NCBI RefSeq assembly: GCF_001421485.1
Contig: NZ_LMKK01000004.1
Location: 352,201 to 416,200 of the forward strand
DNA from: Agreia sp. Leaf210
GTDB taxonomy: Bacteria > Actinomycetota > Actinomycetes > Actinomycetales > Microbacteriaceae
Length of the DNA: 64,000 nt
Direction of reading: 5' to 3'
Shown: one piece after another, positions 18,632 to 26,254 of the stretch
How the letters are laid out: each line of letters opens with the position of its first letter
Position numbering within the stretch: position 1 is the first letter of the stretch
Notes under the pieces: model-generated
The model's database searches: none
Told to the model about the DNA's origin: nothing
The model's input: the letters and a program-made list of their open reading frames with translations, nothing else
Program-made: the position numbers and the translations under genes

Positions 18632-19208
18632 ACTCGACGTCATTCGACAGGAGATCATCGACCACCCGTCGAACGCGTGGGCGTCGGAACAGGGGTGGGC
18701 GCCCCTGTTCACCGGATCCGCGCGCGCTCGCGTGCTGGTCATCGGGCAGGCGCCGGGCCGAGTCGCGCAGGAGACGGGCCTGGCCTGGAGCGATGTGAGC
18801 GGGCGGCTGCTGCGATCGTGGCTCGGCGTGACGGATGCCACGTTCTACGACCCCGAGCAGTTCGCGCTTCTGCCCATGGACTTCTACTTTCCGGGCAAGG
18901 GGCCGAGCGGTGATCTGCCGCCGCGGCCCGAGGTCGCGCCGCTGTGGCATCCGCGCATCATCGGCGCGCTCAGCGACGTGCGTCTGACCGTGCTGGTGGG
19001 CGCGTATTCGCAGCGGTACTACCTGCACGGGCAGAAGCGCCAGTCCGTGACCGAGACCGTCCGGGCGGCCGAGACGTTCCTGCCGTTTTTTCCGTTGGTT
19101 CATCCGTCGCCTCTGGCCCGCGGCTGGCGTTCCCGCAACCCGTGGTTCGAGGAGACGACGGTTCCGCTGCTCGCACAGGAGGTGCGGCAAGCGCTCGACG
19201 CCGGCTGA
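18624..19208 (+). CDS. uracil-DNA glycosylase-like protein
   Basis: A 194-residue protein of the uracil-DNA glycosylase superfamily. Visible features are VLVIGQAPGRVAQ (active-site motif 1 region), FYFPGKGPSGD and HPSPLARGWRSRNPWFEE (motif 2 region). Such proteins excise uracil from DNA or have lost activity; this one is close to a poorly characterised UDG-like group seen in many bacteria. The GTG start lies inside the end of the hydrolase gene. The three genes 16722-19208 overlap in turn and likely form one transcript. Confidence 0.8.
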   Translation: MDELDVIRQEIIDHPSNAWASEQGWAPLFTGSARARVLVIGQAPGRVAQETGLAWSDVSGRLLRSWLGVTDATFYDPEQFALLPMDFYFPGKGPSGDLPPRPEVAPLWHPRIIGALSDVRLTVLVGAYSQRYYLHGQKRQSVTETVRAAETFLPFFPLVHPSPLARGWRSRNPWFEETTVPLLAQEVRQALDAG

Positions 19209-19223
19209 GGCGGCGCGCGGGCG

Positions 19224-19856
19224 TCAGCTCAGAAAACCCGAGGCGCGGAACGCGCGTTCATAGATGTCGAGGATCACTGTCTGTTTTCTGGCGTTGTAGT
19301 CCATGACGGCGTCGTCGTCGCGCTGGGCGGCGGCGGCGGCGCGTTTCGTATCGGCGTACAGCTTTCGGTCGCTCGCGCTGGAGCGCAACCAGTTGCGGAA
19401 GACGAGATGCTTGATCGGCTCCGGGCTGTCGGGCCCGAAGACATGGATGTTCGTGGCCGGGCCGCCGTCGGTCGGTGCGACGCGATCGTCGGAGCGTCGG
19501 CCGCCGCGGAACAAACGGTGCTCATGCCACCAGGGCTCGCGCACGGTGAGAACGAATCCCGCCTCCTGCAGTCTGCTCACGTATCCCGCCTCGTCTGCCG
19601 GGTCGGCGACCGTGACGTCGATGTCGATGACCGGCTTGGCGGGCAGGCCCTCGACGGCGGTCGATCCGACGTGATCGATGCGGATGGCCCGCAGGCCGAG
19701 CAGCTCGCTGAGTCGGTCGCCGATCTGTCGGGCTTGCGTCGGCCACACCGGGTCGTACTCGACAAGCTCGATGGTTGCGGGCATGGGCTCGACGACCCAG
19801 GGGTTGCCGGCGGCCGGTTCATCGGAGAACTCTGTGATCTGACGCGTAGAAGGCAT
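19224..19856 (-). CDS. GrpB family protein (UPF0157)
   Basis: A 210-residue protein of the GrpB/UPF0157 family, which belongs to the nucleotidyltransferase superfamily. The signature IRIDHVGSTAVEGLPAKPVIDIDV contains the HVGST and D-x-D residues (given in part here: DHVGSTAVEGLPAKPVID). The region KHLVFRNWLRS is also typical. An N-terminal extension of about 25 residues precedes the conserved PATIELVEYDPVW; internal Met at residue 25 is an alternative start. The biochemical function is not established for the family in bacteria. Confidence 0.9.
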   Translation of the reverse strand: MPSTRQITEFSDEPAAGNPWVVEPMPATIELVEYDPVWPTQARQIGDRLSELLGLRAIRIDHVGSTAVEGLPAKPVIDIDVTVADPADEAGYVSRLQEAGFVLTVREPWWHEHRLFRGGRRSDDRVAPTDGGPATNIHVFGPDSPEPIKHLVFRNWLRSSASDRKLYADTKRAAAAAQRDDDAVMDYNARKQTVILDIYERAFRASGFLS

Positions 19857-19895
19857 CGGGACAAGCTATCAGGGCGACGCGGCCGAGACGGTCGG

Positions 19896-21239
19896 TTATT
19901 TCAGGGGATAGACCGCGTGACCGGCGTCCATGATTCCCTCGTCGACGTAGCATCCGGGCCCCGGAGCCGGGCCGAAGAGCTCTCCGTCTGGCGAGAGGGC
20001 CCAGCAGAGGCGGGTCACGTCGCCTGTGAAATCGCGAGTCCGGCCGCTCAGGGCGATCCACCCCGAGTACGCGTCCACGCTGTAGTCGTCGATGGACTCG
20101 GCGTCGGGGATGGTGACGAAGGCGTCGGAGCTCGGGTTCCACATCGCCGCCCCGGCGTCGAGGTCGACGACCACCCAGACGTCGGTCGTGCGGTAGCGCT
20201 CGGTGCTCGAGAGGTATCTGACCGTGCCTGCCGGAGGTTCCACGGTGTGTGCTCGGCCGGTCGCGACGTCGATGGCCGTGAGTTCGGCGGAGTCTCCGAG
20301 GGCCTCGCTGGTTGTGAAGACCTCTGCTCCGTTCCCTTCGACGACCCAGGATTCGTCGATGGGCGTCGACCAGAGCCGTGCGCCGTCGACGGGCGATCTG
20401 CCCAGCAGGGAGTTGTCGTTCGTCTCGAGCAGAACGTCGCCGACCATGCGTGCGCTGACAGAGCAATCCACGTCTGCGACCGTGGTGCTGCCATCGGCCA
20501 CCGAGAGAAGCTCGGTCTGGCCGCCATCGTGATCGACCAGAACGTGAGATTGTTCGGGAGCCACAGAGAAGACGTTGATGGGTCCGAGATCGCATTCCAT
20601 CACCGCGCGGCCGGGGCGCTGCCAGACGACCGCGCCCGTCTTCAGGTCGAGAGCGACCACCTCGGTCTCGGTATCCGAGACGAAATGTGAGACGACGAGG
20701 ATGTCACCGTCGCTGGCGACTCCTTGCCCGGAGATCGGTGAGCGCCAGAGTTCGTCTCCGGTCGACGTCTCGAGCGCGACGGTCTCGTCGGAGGTGCCCA
20801 GAACAACGATGTCGGAGTGGACGAGCATCGGGTCGGCACTCCTGTCGTCGAGACTCCACGCCACGTCTCCGGTCTGCGCGTCGTATGCGATGTTGCCTGA
20901 GACGAGGAGGTCGCCCGTGCGTGCAGACAACCCGGATACCCCTTCGAAGACCCGGCGATCCCAGTGCGGCAGGGTGTTCGATGAGATGCCGGTCAGGGCG
21001 ACCACGCCACCGGTCACGACGAGGGCGCCCACGGCAACGCCGGCGATCACCTTCCACACCACTCGGCGCATCGCCACAGCGATGAGAATCGCGCATCCGA
21101 TAGCCAGCGCCGCAACGCCCAGCCCGTAGGGGATGTGCCGCCACTGCCAGATGATCGTGGCAGCGATCAGCAATGCACCCAGAAGCGCGACGACGACGCC
21201 CAAGGCATAGCCGCGGCGACGCGGTCGTTGTGGCGACAC
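19896..21239 (-). CDS. membrane protein with PQQ-like beta-propeller
   Basis: A 447-residue protein. Three N-terminal membrane helices (about residues 14-32, 37-58, 65-85) are followed by a large external beta-propeller. Propeller repeats such as YDAQTGDVAWSL, LETSTGDELWRS and LDLKTGAVVWQR follow the PQQ-binding-like pattern. Several Cys occur near the C-terminus (RLCWALS, GPGCYVDE). I chose the GTG start (VSPQRPRRRGYALG) because GAGAGGA precedes it; the open frame upstream overlaps the lipoprotein gene and is spurious. Ligand and role are unknown, and it probably forms a pair with the lipoprotein gene 11 bases upstream. Confidence 0.82.
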   Translation of the reverse strand: MSPQRPRRRGYALGVVVALLGALLIAATIIWQWRHIPYGLGVAALAIGCAILIAVAMRRVVWKVIAGVAVGALVVTGGVVALTGISSNTLPHWDRRVFEGVSGLSARTGDLLVSGNIAYDAQTGDVAWSLDDRSADPMLVHSDIVVLGTSDETVALETSTGDELWRSPISGQGVASDGDILVVSHFVSDTETEVVALDLKTGAVVWQRPGRAVMECDLGPINVFSVAPEQSHVLVDHDGGQTELLSVADGSTTVADVDCSVSARMVGDVLLETNDNSLLGRSPVDGARLWSTPIDESWVVEGNGAEVFTTSEALGDSAELTAIDVATGRAHTVEPPAGTVRYLSSTERYRTTDVWVVVDLDAGAAMWNPSSDAFVTIPDAESIDDYSVDAYSGWIALSGRTRDFTGDVTRLCWALSPDGELFGPAPGPGCYVDEGIMDAGHAVYPLK

Positions 21240-21250
21240 AGCTGGTCCTC

Positions 21251-21727
21251 TCAGCAGTCGGTGTCGGTTACGGGAACCGACAACTCGATGAGCGTGTACG
21301 TCTTGTCGGAGATGTCCAGCGTGGCCCCACTGTCGTCGCGAGATGCAACTCCGGTCCAGCCGCCCTCGAGCTTCTGTTCCGACACGGAATCGAGATCGTG
21401 GTTTGTGATCACGGGATCGATCACATCTGCCACCGCGTCCCATCCGCCTGCCGCCTCCCGTAGCGACGGTTCGCCTCGCTGCGTTCCCACCACGAAGGTG
21501 CACCGGTCACCATCGGCCACGACGCGGGTCTCGTCGTCGTCGCTCCATGCGACGTCAGGGTATTTCTGCTCGAGTGCCGCCACGACGTCGTCCATCACCG
21601 GTTCGTAGCGTTCAGCGGCGGCCTCGGAATCCATACTGGGGGAGGGGTCGGATACCGCGCATCCCGACAGGGCGACCAGGGCGGCGGTCACAACGAGCGC
21701 GGCTGTGAGTCGGGGCACGGGAGTCAT
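21251..21727 (-). CDS. small secreted lipoprotein
   Basis: A 158-residue lipoprotein. The signal peptide is followed by the lipobox LSGC (Cys at about residue 23), which would be lipidated and held on the outer face of the membrane. The mature part is small, acidic and mixed alpha/beta, ending VPVTDTDC. No family is recognised. It lies directly upstream of the propeller protein on the same strand, which suggests a joint extracytoplasmic role. Confidence 0.85.
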   Translation of the reverse strand: MTPVPRLTAALVVTAALVALSGCAVSDPSPSMDSEAAAERYEPVMDDVVAALEQKYPDVAWSDDDETRVVADGDRCTFVVGTQRGEPSLREAAGGWDAVADVIDPVITNHDLDSVSEQKLEGGWTGVASRDDSGATLDISDKTYTLIELSVPVTDTDC

Positions 21728-21751
21728 GCAGCCAGCGTACTCAGGGCGAGG

Positions 21752-21929
21752 ATGTCGGCGGATGGGGAGATCTACCCATCGACCGTTTTGTACGACTCGT
21801 TACGCTCGCTCCAGACGCCATGGCACGGTCCCGGGCGTCACCGTGGCGCTCGACGCCATCGACCCGGGCGCCGACAGTCGGGGGCGGCCGACGGTGACCA
21901 TCACGGTTTCTCGGAAGCCGAACGACTAG
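21752..21929 (+). pseudogene. possible frameshifted small gene
   Basis: This stretch between the divergent lipoprotein and the MocR gene reads as protein in two frames. The first frame gives MSADGEIYPSTVLYDSLRSL, then QTPWHGP; skipping one base near 21832 in the CCCGGGC run gives GVTVALDAIDPGADSRGRPT and ends in SRKPND with a stop at 21929. Both parts look like ordinary folded-protein composition, unlike most chance frames in this GC-rich DNA. It could be a decayed gene of about 58 codons, a sequencing error, or chance. No family is recognised. Confidence 0.35.
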
Positions 21930-21937
21930 TCGACCGC

Positions 21938-23377
21938 TCAGACGATCTCGCGTCGGATCGAGACGAGGGCCGATTGCAGCTCGAGGTCGGTCGCAGCGCC
22001 GTAGCCGAACACGATCCCCTCGCGGCCGGCAGCGGTCTGCCCGAAGTAGTGCCTGGCAAGCTCGGTCACGGCGACGCCGCGGCGCGACAGGCGCTCAGCC
22101 AGATCTGCGTTCCCGGTGCCCGCGGGCGACGAGAGCACCGCGTGTAGTCCGCCGTCGAGGGCGCTGAGCATGAACGACGACCCGACGTCGCCGTCGAGCG
22201 CATCCACGACCAGGGCCCGCTTGTGCGCGTAGGCGCGGCGGGTGCGGGCGAGGTGTCGACTGAGTCCGCCACTGTCGAGGTAGTGCGCCAGCGCCTGCTG
22301 CGGGATGCCCGACACGGTCTCGCCGACGTCGACCCGGGCATCCAGAATCGCGGCACGCAGCGCCGGGTCGCGCACCACCACGTAGCCGCAGCGCAGCCAC
22401 GGGGTGATGACCTTCGAGTAGCTGCCGACGTGGACGACCAATCCGGAGTCGTCGAGCGACGCGATCGACGGCAGCGCTCGCCCGAGGTGGCGGAATTCGC
22501 TGTCGTAGTCGTCTTCGATGATGATCGAGCCTGTTCGCGCAGCCCACCCGAGCAGCTGAAGCCGGCGCCCCACGTCGAGGCTTCCTCCCAGCGGATACTG
22601 GTGGCTGGGCGTGACCAGCAGTGCGGTCAGTCGCTCACTCTGCACGGCGTCGAGGTCGACCCCGCCGTCGATGACGTCGATGGGCACGAGTTCGGCGCCG
22701 AACCGTGCGAGCACCGTGCGACTGCCGACGTGGCCCGGGTTCTCGCATCCGACCCGCAGGTGGCGGCCGTGCCGGGCCGCGAGCCCGAGCGCGACCAGCG
22801 CGAGACCCTCTCGTGCGCCCGAGGTGACGATGACGTCGTCGGGGTCGCACGCGAGACCACGAGCATGAAACAGGTGCCGCGCGATCTGCTCGCGCAGGGC
22901 GGGCAGCCCCGCTGCGGGCGGGTAGACGGCGGGCACCTCGCCCGGGGTCGCTCGGCGCCAGGCCGCTGCCCAGTCGCCGCGCGTGATCGACGCGGTCGAG
23001 GGGATGCCAGGGCGCAGCTCGATGGGTGGGCTCGAGGGGGCGGTCGGTGCGGGATCGCCGGCGTTCATCCGTATCTCCGTGACGACATTCTCAGCGTGCG
23101 GCGCTCGCGGAGGCACGCGTGTGGAGACGAAGGTGCCCGAACCCTGAACGGTCTCGAGGTATCCCTCTCCCGACAGCTCGTCGTAGATGCGCACGACGGT
23201 TCCACGCGCGATTCCGACGGCGGATGCGACGGCGCGGCTCGACGGCACCGCGTCACCCGGTCGCATCCGGCCGCCGAGGATCGCCGCGCGGAGCCCCGCC
23301 GCGAGTCTGTCGCGCGGGCTGTCGGCACCCTCTGGCGCGATCATCTCGACGATATCGACTGCGCGCGCGTGCCTCAT
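21938..23377 (-). CDS. MocR-type regulator: GntR DNA-binding domain fused to PLP aminotransferase
   Basis: A 479-residue MocR/PdxR-like regulator. The N-terminal winged helix (about residues 15-85) has LAAGLRAAILGGRMRPGDAV, SRAVASAVGIARGTV and YLETVQGSGTFV. The rest is a fold-type I aminotransferase domain, with the PLP lysine in HVGSYSKVITPWLRCGYVV and IIIEDDYDSEFRH upstream of it. MocR proteins sense PLP, GABA or related ligands and often control the adjacent divergent gene, here a GNAT acetyltransferase. The ATG start has GGGGAG 5 bases upstream. Confidence 0.92.
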   Translation of the reverse strand: MRHARAVDIVEMIAPEGADSPRDRLAAGLRAAILGGRMRPGDAVPSSRAVASAVGIARGTVVRIYDELSGEGYLETVQGSGTFVSTRVPPRAPHAENVVTEIRMNAGDPAPTAPSSPPIELRPGIPSTASITRGDWAAAWRRATPGEVPAVYPPAAGLPALREQIARHLFHARGLACDPDDVIVTSGAREGLALVALGLAARHGRHLRVGCENPGHVGSRTVLARFGAELVPIDVIDGGVDLDAVQSERLTALLVTPSHQYPLGGSLDVGRRLQLLGWAARTGSIIIEDDYDSEFRHLGRALPSIASLDDSGLVVHVGSYSKVITPWLRCGYVVVRDPALRAAILDARVDVGETVSGIPQQALAHYLDSGGLSRHLARTRRAYAHKRALVVDALDGDVGSSFMLSALDGGLHAVLSSPAGTGNADLAERLSRRGVAVTELARHYFGQTAAGREGIVFGYGAATDLELQSALVSIRREIV

Positions 23378-23455
23378 TGACTCCCCAACTGGTCTATGCG
23401 AGTTCGCCAATAGTGGCATACCCGATGATCCACTGCTGCGCCCAGAATCGGAGGC

Positions 23456-24070
23456 ATGACACTGACGATCGCCCCCACCACCCTCACCGGAACCCACGTC
23501 GTTCTCGAGCCACTCAGCCACGACCACCACGACGGGCTCGTGCATGCCGTGCGAGACGGCGAGCTCTGGAAGCTCTTCTACACGACGGTGCCATCACCCG
23601 AGGGCATGCGCGCCGAGATCGACCGGCGGCTGCGGCTGCAAGAAGAAGGGTCGATGCTGCCCTTCACGACCCGCGTGCGCGATGCCCAGACCGGCGAGCC
23701 CGGTCGCATCATCGGCATGACGACCTACATGGACATCGACCACACCACGCCTCGACTCGAGATCGGCTACACCTGGAACGCGGCCTCGGCTCAGGGAACG
23801 GGAACCAATCCCGATTCGAAACTGCTGCTGCTCGGGCACGCCTTCGAGACCCTCGGATGCGTGGCCGTCGAGTTCCGCACCAATTGGATGAACCAGCAGT
23901 CGCGCGAGGCGATCGCCAGACTCGGCGCGAAGCAAGACGGAGTGCTGCGCAGCCATACCCGCATGGCGGATGGAACGCTGCGCGATACCGTCGTGTTCTC
24001 GATCGTCGAAAGCGAGTGGCCGTCGGTGCGCGCGGGGCTGCGGCGCCGCGTCGAGAAGGTTCGAGGCTGA
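23456..24070 (+). CDS. GNAT family N-acetyltransferase (RimJ/RimL-like)
   Basis: A 204-residue GNAT acetyltransferase. The start MTLTIAPTTLTGTHVVLEPL and the acetyl-CoA region (SAQGTGTNPDSKLLLLGHAF, then ETLG) match the RimJ/RimL-like branch that acetylates protein or small-molecule amines. FRTNWMNQQSREAIARLGAK is the conserved C-terminal motif. GGAGG lies about 4 bases before the ATG. It is divergent from the MocR regulator, which may control it. Confidence 0.9.
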   Translation: MTLTIAPTTLTGTHVVLEPLSHDHHDGLVHAVRDGELWKLFYTTVPSPEGMRAEIDRRLRLQEEGSMLPFTTRVRDAQTGEPGRIIGMTTYMDIDHTTPRLEIGYTWNAASAQGTGTNPDSKLLLLGHAFETLGCVAVEFRTNWMNQQSREAIARLGAKQDGVLRSHTRMADGTLRDTVVFSIVESEWPSVRAGLRRRVEKVRG

Positions 24071-24076
24071 CCGAGC

Positions 24077-24103
24077 CGGCCCATCGCATCCGGTGATGGG
24101 CCG
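24077..24103. terminator. hairpin between convergent genes
   Basis: The arms CGGCCCATC and GATGGGCCG pair perfectly around a 9-base loop just after the acetyltransferase stop. There is no strong T-run. It probably terminates one or both of the convergent genes. Confidence 0.6.
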
Positions 24104-24118
24104 ACCGGGGTCAGACGA

Positions 24119-24715
24119 TCAGGCGGCGACGGTCTCGTCGGCGTCAGTGGGCACGACGGGAGCGTGCAGCGGCTCGAGAGCCTTCGACCAGGCCACGAGC
24201 TGGTCGAGCATCGTGTCGACCTGCGGAAGCAGGTAGTCGTTGGGCGTGAAGACGGAGTAGTTCTCGAACTCGGTCACGAGCGAGATGGCGACCTGGGCGC
24301 GAACCGTCGCCAGCTGCAGCTCGGATGCGACGAGTCGCAGGTGCTCGACCGCGCGGGCTCCACCGACCGAACCGTAGCTCACGAAGGCCGCGGCCTTGTT
24401 GTTCCATTCGTTGTAGAGGTAGTCGAGGGCGTTCTTGAGTACGCCCGAGGTGGAGTGGTTGTATTCGGGGGTCACGAACACGTAGCCGTCGAACTGGGCG
24501 ATCTTCGCCGACCAGGCCTTCGTGTGCTCGTTCTGGTAGTTACCCCACGCGGGCGAGCCGGGCTCGTCGAAGTGGGGGAGCGGGAAGTCGGCCAGGTCGA
24601 CGAGCTCGAAGGTCGCGTCGTCGCGCTTCACGGCGATGTCACGAACCCACTTGGCGACGGCCTCTCCGTTGCGTCCGGGGCGCGTGCTGCCGAGAATGAT
24701 TGCGATTGTGGTCAT
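24119..24715 (-). CDS. NADPH-dependent FMN reductase / flavodoxin-like oxidoreductase
   Basis: A 198-residue flavodoxin-fold protein. The FMN phosphate loop is ILGSTRPGRNGEAVAKWV, and TPEYNHSTSGVLKNALDYL is the family signature for FMN reductases of the chromate/azo-reductase type. GSVGGARAVEHLR is the third conserved stretch. It would transfer electrons from NAD(P)H to FMN or quinone-like substrates. It is divergent from an HxlR regulator with palindromic sites in between, a common arrangement for redox-responsive pairs. Confidence 0.92.
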   Translation of the reverse strand: MTTIAIILGSTRPGRNGEAVAKWVRDIAVKRDDATFELVDLADFPLPHFDEPGSPAWGNYQNEHTKAWSAKIAQFDGYVFVTPEYNHSTSGVLKNALDYLYNEWNNKAAAFVSYGSVGGARAVEHLRLVASELQLATVRAQVAISLVTEFENYSVFTPNDYLLPQVDTMLDQLVAWSKALEPLHAPVVPTDADETVAA

Positions 24716-24741
24716 CTGGATTTCTCTCCTTAGGAACTTTT

Positions 24742-24832
24742 CGTGCGTAACGCACGTTGTCAGTCATACGAAGAGGTCGGAGGCGCGATTTAGTCCCGTC
24801 GCCGGCCACGCACTTTGGAGTGCGTCACGCAC
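24742..24832. promoter_or_regulatory. candidate HxlR operators
   Basis: Two palindromes of the same type lie between the divergent genes: CGTGCGTAACGCACG (24742-24756) and GTGCGTCACGCAC (24820-24832). An extra inverted half-site pair, ACGCAC-TTTGGA-GTGCGT, overlaps the second. The consensus GTGCGTnACGCAC is repeated with about 78 bases between centres. This is the expected layout for binding by the neighbouring HxlR dimer. Confidence 0.7.
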
Positions 24833-24852
24833 ACGAAGGGAAGTCACGCGTT

Positions 24853-25260
24853 ATGACGGCACTGTCGATAACGGCCGCTGCAGAATCGGTCGAGGGGCTC
24901 AACAAGGCGTGCGAGGTTCCGTCCACTCGAGACCTCGTGCGCGACATCTTCACCATGACGGGGGATCGCTGGTCGATGCCTGTCATCCGAGCCCTCGACG
25001 AAGGCCCGGTGCGCTTCACGGCTTTGATGCAGGCCGTCGAGGGCATCTCGCACCGGATGCTCACCCGCACGCTTCGCTCGCTGCAGAGGGACGGCCTGGT
25101 CGGTCGCACCAGCTACCCCGAATCGCCACCGCGGGTCGAGTACGAGCTCACCGAGTTGGGCCAGACGCTGAGCGAACCCGTGCGGGCCTTCATCGCGTGG
25201 ACGCAGCTGCACCAGGCCGAGATAGAGGAGAGCCGACAGCAGTTCGACGGAGTGAGGTAG
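24853..25260 (+). CDS. HxlR family transcriptional regulator
   Basis: A 135-residue winged-helix regulator. The HxlR signature is clear: CEVPSTRDLVRDIFTMTGDR, then WSMPVIRALDEGPVRFTALM, GISHRMLTRTLRSLQRDGLV and PPRVEYELTELGQTL. The start is the ATG giving MTALSITAAAES; upstream in-frame codons overlap the palindromic sites. It likely represses itself and the divergent FMN reductase, responding to a redox or electrophile signal. Confidence 0.92.
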   Translation: MTALSITAAAESVEGLNKACEVPSTRDLVRDIFTMTGDRWSMPVIRALDEGPVRFTALMQAVEGISHRMLTRTLRSLQRDGLVGRTSYPESPPRVEYELTELGQTLSEPVRAFIAWTQLHQAEIEESRQQFDGVR

Positions 25261-25334
25261 TCGCCAGCGCGCTTTCCGCGAATTCTCAGCGCACACTCAT
25301 ACGGTGGAGGCACTCAACCGGAAGGAACGACACC

Positions 25335-25550
25335 ATGGGTTTTCTCGAGAACGCCAAAGATGCTGCAGAGGCCACCGGTAAGAAGATCGGCGAGGCCGTC
25401 GACGATGCCAAAGAACGCCTCAGCGACAAGGCCGACGAGGTTCGAGCCGACGCCGAGGTCAAGCGGGCAGAGGGCGACGTGAAGCGCGCCGAAGCGGAGC
25501 GCGACGCCACCGAAGCCAAGAACGAGTACAAAGAAAAGCTGCGCGACTAG
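25335..25550 (+). CDS. small charged helical protein (LEA/CsbD-like)
   Basis: A 71-residue, highly charged, Cys-free protein that should be a long amphipathic helix or disordered. It has heptad-like repeats such as KRAEGDVKRAEAERDATEAK. A GGAAGGAAC ribosome site precedes the ATG. It resembles small stress-related proteins in style but I cannot place it in a named family. A strong hairpin follows. Confidence 0.75.
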   Translation: MGFLENAKDAAEATGKKIGEAVDDAKERLSDKADEVRADAEVKRAEGDVKRAEAERDATEAKNEYKEKLRD

Positions 25551-25568
25551 TAGCGACAGAACGAACGA

Positions 25569-25594
25569 GGGCCCCGGGTGACGAACCCGGGGCC
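25569..25594 (+). terminator. terminator hairpin after small charged protein
   Basis: GGGCCCCGGGT pairs with ACCCGGGGCC around a short loop (25569-25579 with 25585-25594), 18 bases after the stop. It lacks a T-run but has very high stem stability. Confidence 0.65.
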
Positions 25595-25722
25595 TTCGTC
25601 GTGAAGAGGAGTCGTTCCCTGAGCTTGTCGAAGGGCGGCTGGTCGACCAGCGCGGTGTGCGGGGGCTCCCTTCGACAGGCTCAGGGAACGGGTGCTGGCG
25701 TATCGAAATCCGCCACGGTGGC

Positions 25723-25757
25723 CTCGATACGGCCGCAGGCGGCCTACTCGACCAGCG
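25723..25757. repeat. 35-bp repeat, copy 1
   Basis: A 35-base unit with a GGCCGC-AG-GCGGCC core hairpin, flanked by TCGATAC and TACTCGA. An identical copy lies at 30045-30079 between kdpB and kdpC. Confidence 0.85.
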
Positions 25758-25888
25758 GAACGGGAGGAGATGAGCACATCCGACGCAAATACTGCGTCGG
25801 TTTGGCGTATTTCCTCCCGTTCGCCAGGTTGGGCGGAGATTTCCGCTACCGGACGCCTACGCGTGGCGGTACGCAGGAATCTCCGCCC
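25758..25888. repeat. two nested inverted repeats
   Basis: GAACGGGAGGA (25758-25768) is mirrored by TCCTCCCGTTC (25812-25822), with an inner GACGCA...TGCGTC hairpin. GGGCGGAGATT (25831-25841) is mirrored by AATCTCCGCCC (25878-25888). Together they make two adjacent stem-loops of about 65 and 58 bases. I see no gene in this region; it may be a small non-autonomous repeat element or a structured RNA. Confidence 0.6.
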
Positions 25889-25977
25889 GGGTGGTCGCTC
25901 AGGGAACGGGGGCTCCCTTCGACAGGCTCAGGGAACAGCCGCAGCCGTATCGACATCGTATGGATGCGCGAGGCACC

Positions 25978-26028
25978 CGTTAGGAATCCGTTAGGGCGCG
26001 GGATGCCGCCCGAAAGCAGGTATCTACT
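25978..26028 (+). promoter_or_regulatory. candidate KdpE site and kdp promoter
   Basis: CGTTAGGAATCCGTTAGG (25978-25995) is a direct repeat of GTTAGG with an 11-base period, the spacing used by OmpR-family regulators such as KdpE. A possible -10 hexamer TATCTA lies at 26021-26026, placing the repeat over the -35 region. The same sequence with one change occurs at 53445-53462 before a transporter gene. Confidence 0.6.
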
Positions 26029-26072
26029 CGGATGAGCGACCCCGGCCGGGGCGCGTCACGTCACATCATCCG

Positions 26073-26168
26073 ATGGAGTTTTCCGTGCTCGACCTCGTCT
26101 ACGTTCTCGGCATCTTCGCCGCGTTCGCGCTCGTCGGCGTCATCGCCTGGGGGGTGTCGAAGCTGTGA
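26073..26168 (+). CDS. 31-residue membrane peptide upstream of kdpF
   Basis: An ATG ORF encoding MEFSVLDLVYVLGIFAAFAL, then VGVIAWGVSKL and a stop. It is a single hydrophobic helix with a short basic end. Its stop overlaps the GTG start of kdpF (GTGA), so it would be the first cistron of the kdp operon. It is distinct from KdpF. Similar tiny ORFs may exist ahead of kdpF in other actinobacteria, which I recall only loosely. The function is unknown; a small accessory subunit is one idea. Confidence 0.65.
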   Translation: MEFSVLDLVYVLGIFAAFALVGVIAWGVSKL

Positions 26169-26254
26169 TCGTCTTCGACACGCTCGCGGCGGTGCTCGCC
26201 GTCTCGGCCCTCGCGTATCTCGTCTACGCCCTCGTGAAGCCGGAGAAGTTCTAG
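26165..26254 (+). CDS. kdpF: K+-transporting ATPase subunit KdpF
   Basis: A 29-residue single-helix peptide (MIVFDTLAAVLAVSALAYLV, ending YALVKPEKF). The PEKF ending is the KdpF hallmark. KdpF stabilises the KdpABC complex in the membrane. The GTG start overlaps the preceding stop, and the stop is adjacent to the kdpA ATG. Confidence 0.9.
   Translation: MIVFDTLAAVLAVSALAYLVYALVKPEKF

Larger units (their letters stand above)
25614..25936. repeat. interspersed palindromic repeats (three copies)
   Basis: Part of the 520-base gene-free stretch 25551-26072. A 22-base unit containing TTCCCTGAGCTTGTCGAAGG occurs at 25614-25635, and near-identical inverted copies occur at 25668-25689 and 25915-25936. 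The first and second form an inverted pair that could fold into a long hairpin. Such REP-like units are common between genes in Microbacteriaceae. No coding capacity is seen here. Confidence 0.75.

Noticed and set aside
24636..25334. Longer N-terminal extension of the small charged protein
   Set aside because: The upstream frame crosses the HxlR gene in another frame; GGAAGGAAC before the ATG at 25335 marks the true start.
25614..25936. CRISPR-like repeat array
   Set aside because: Only three 22-base units in opposed orientation with irregular spacing, and no cas genes.
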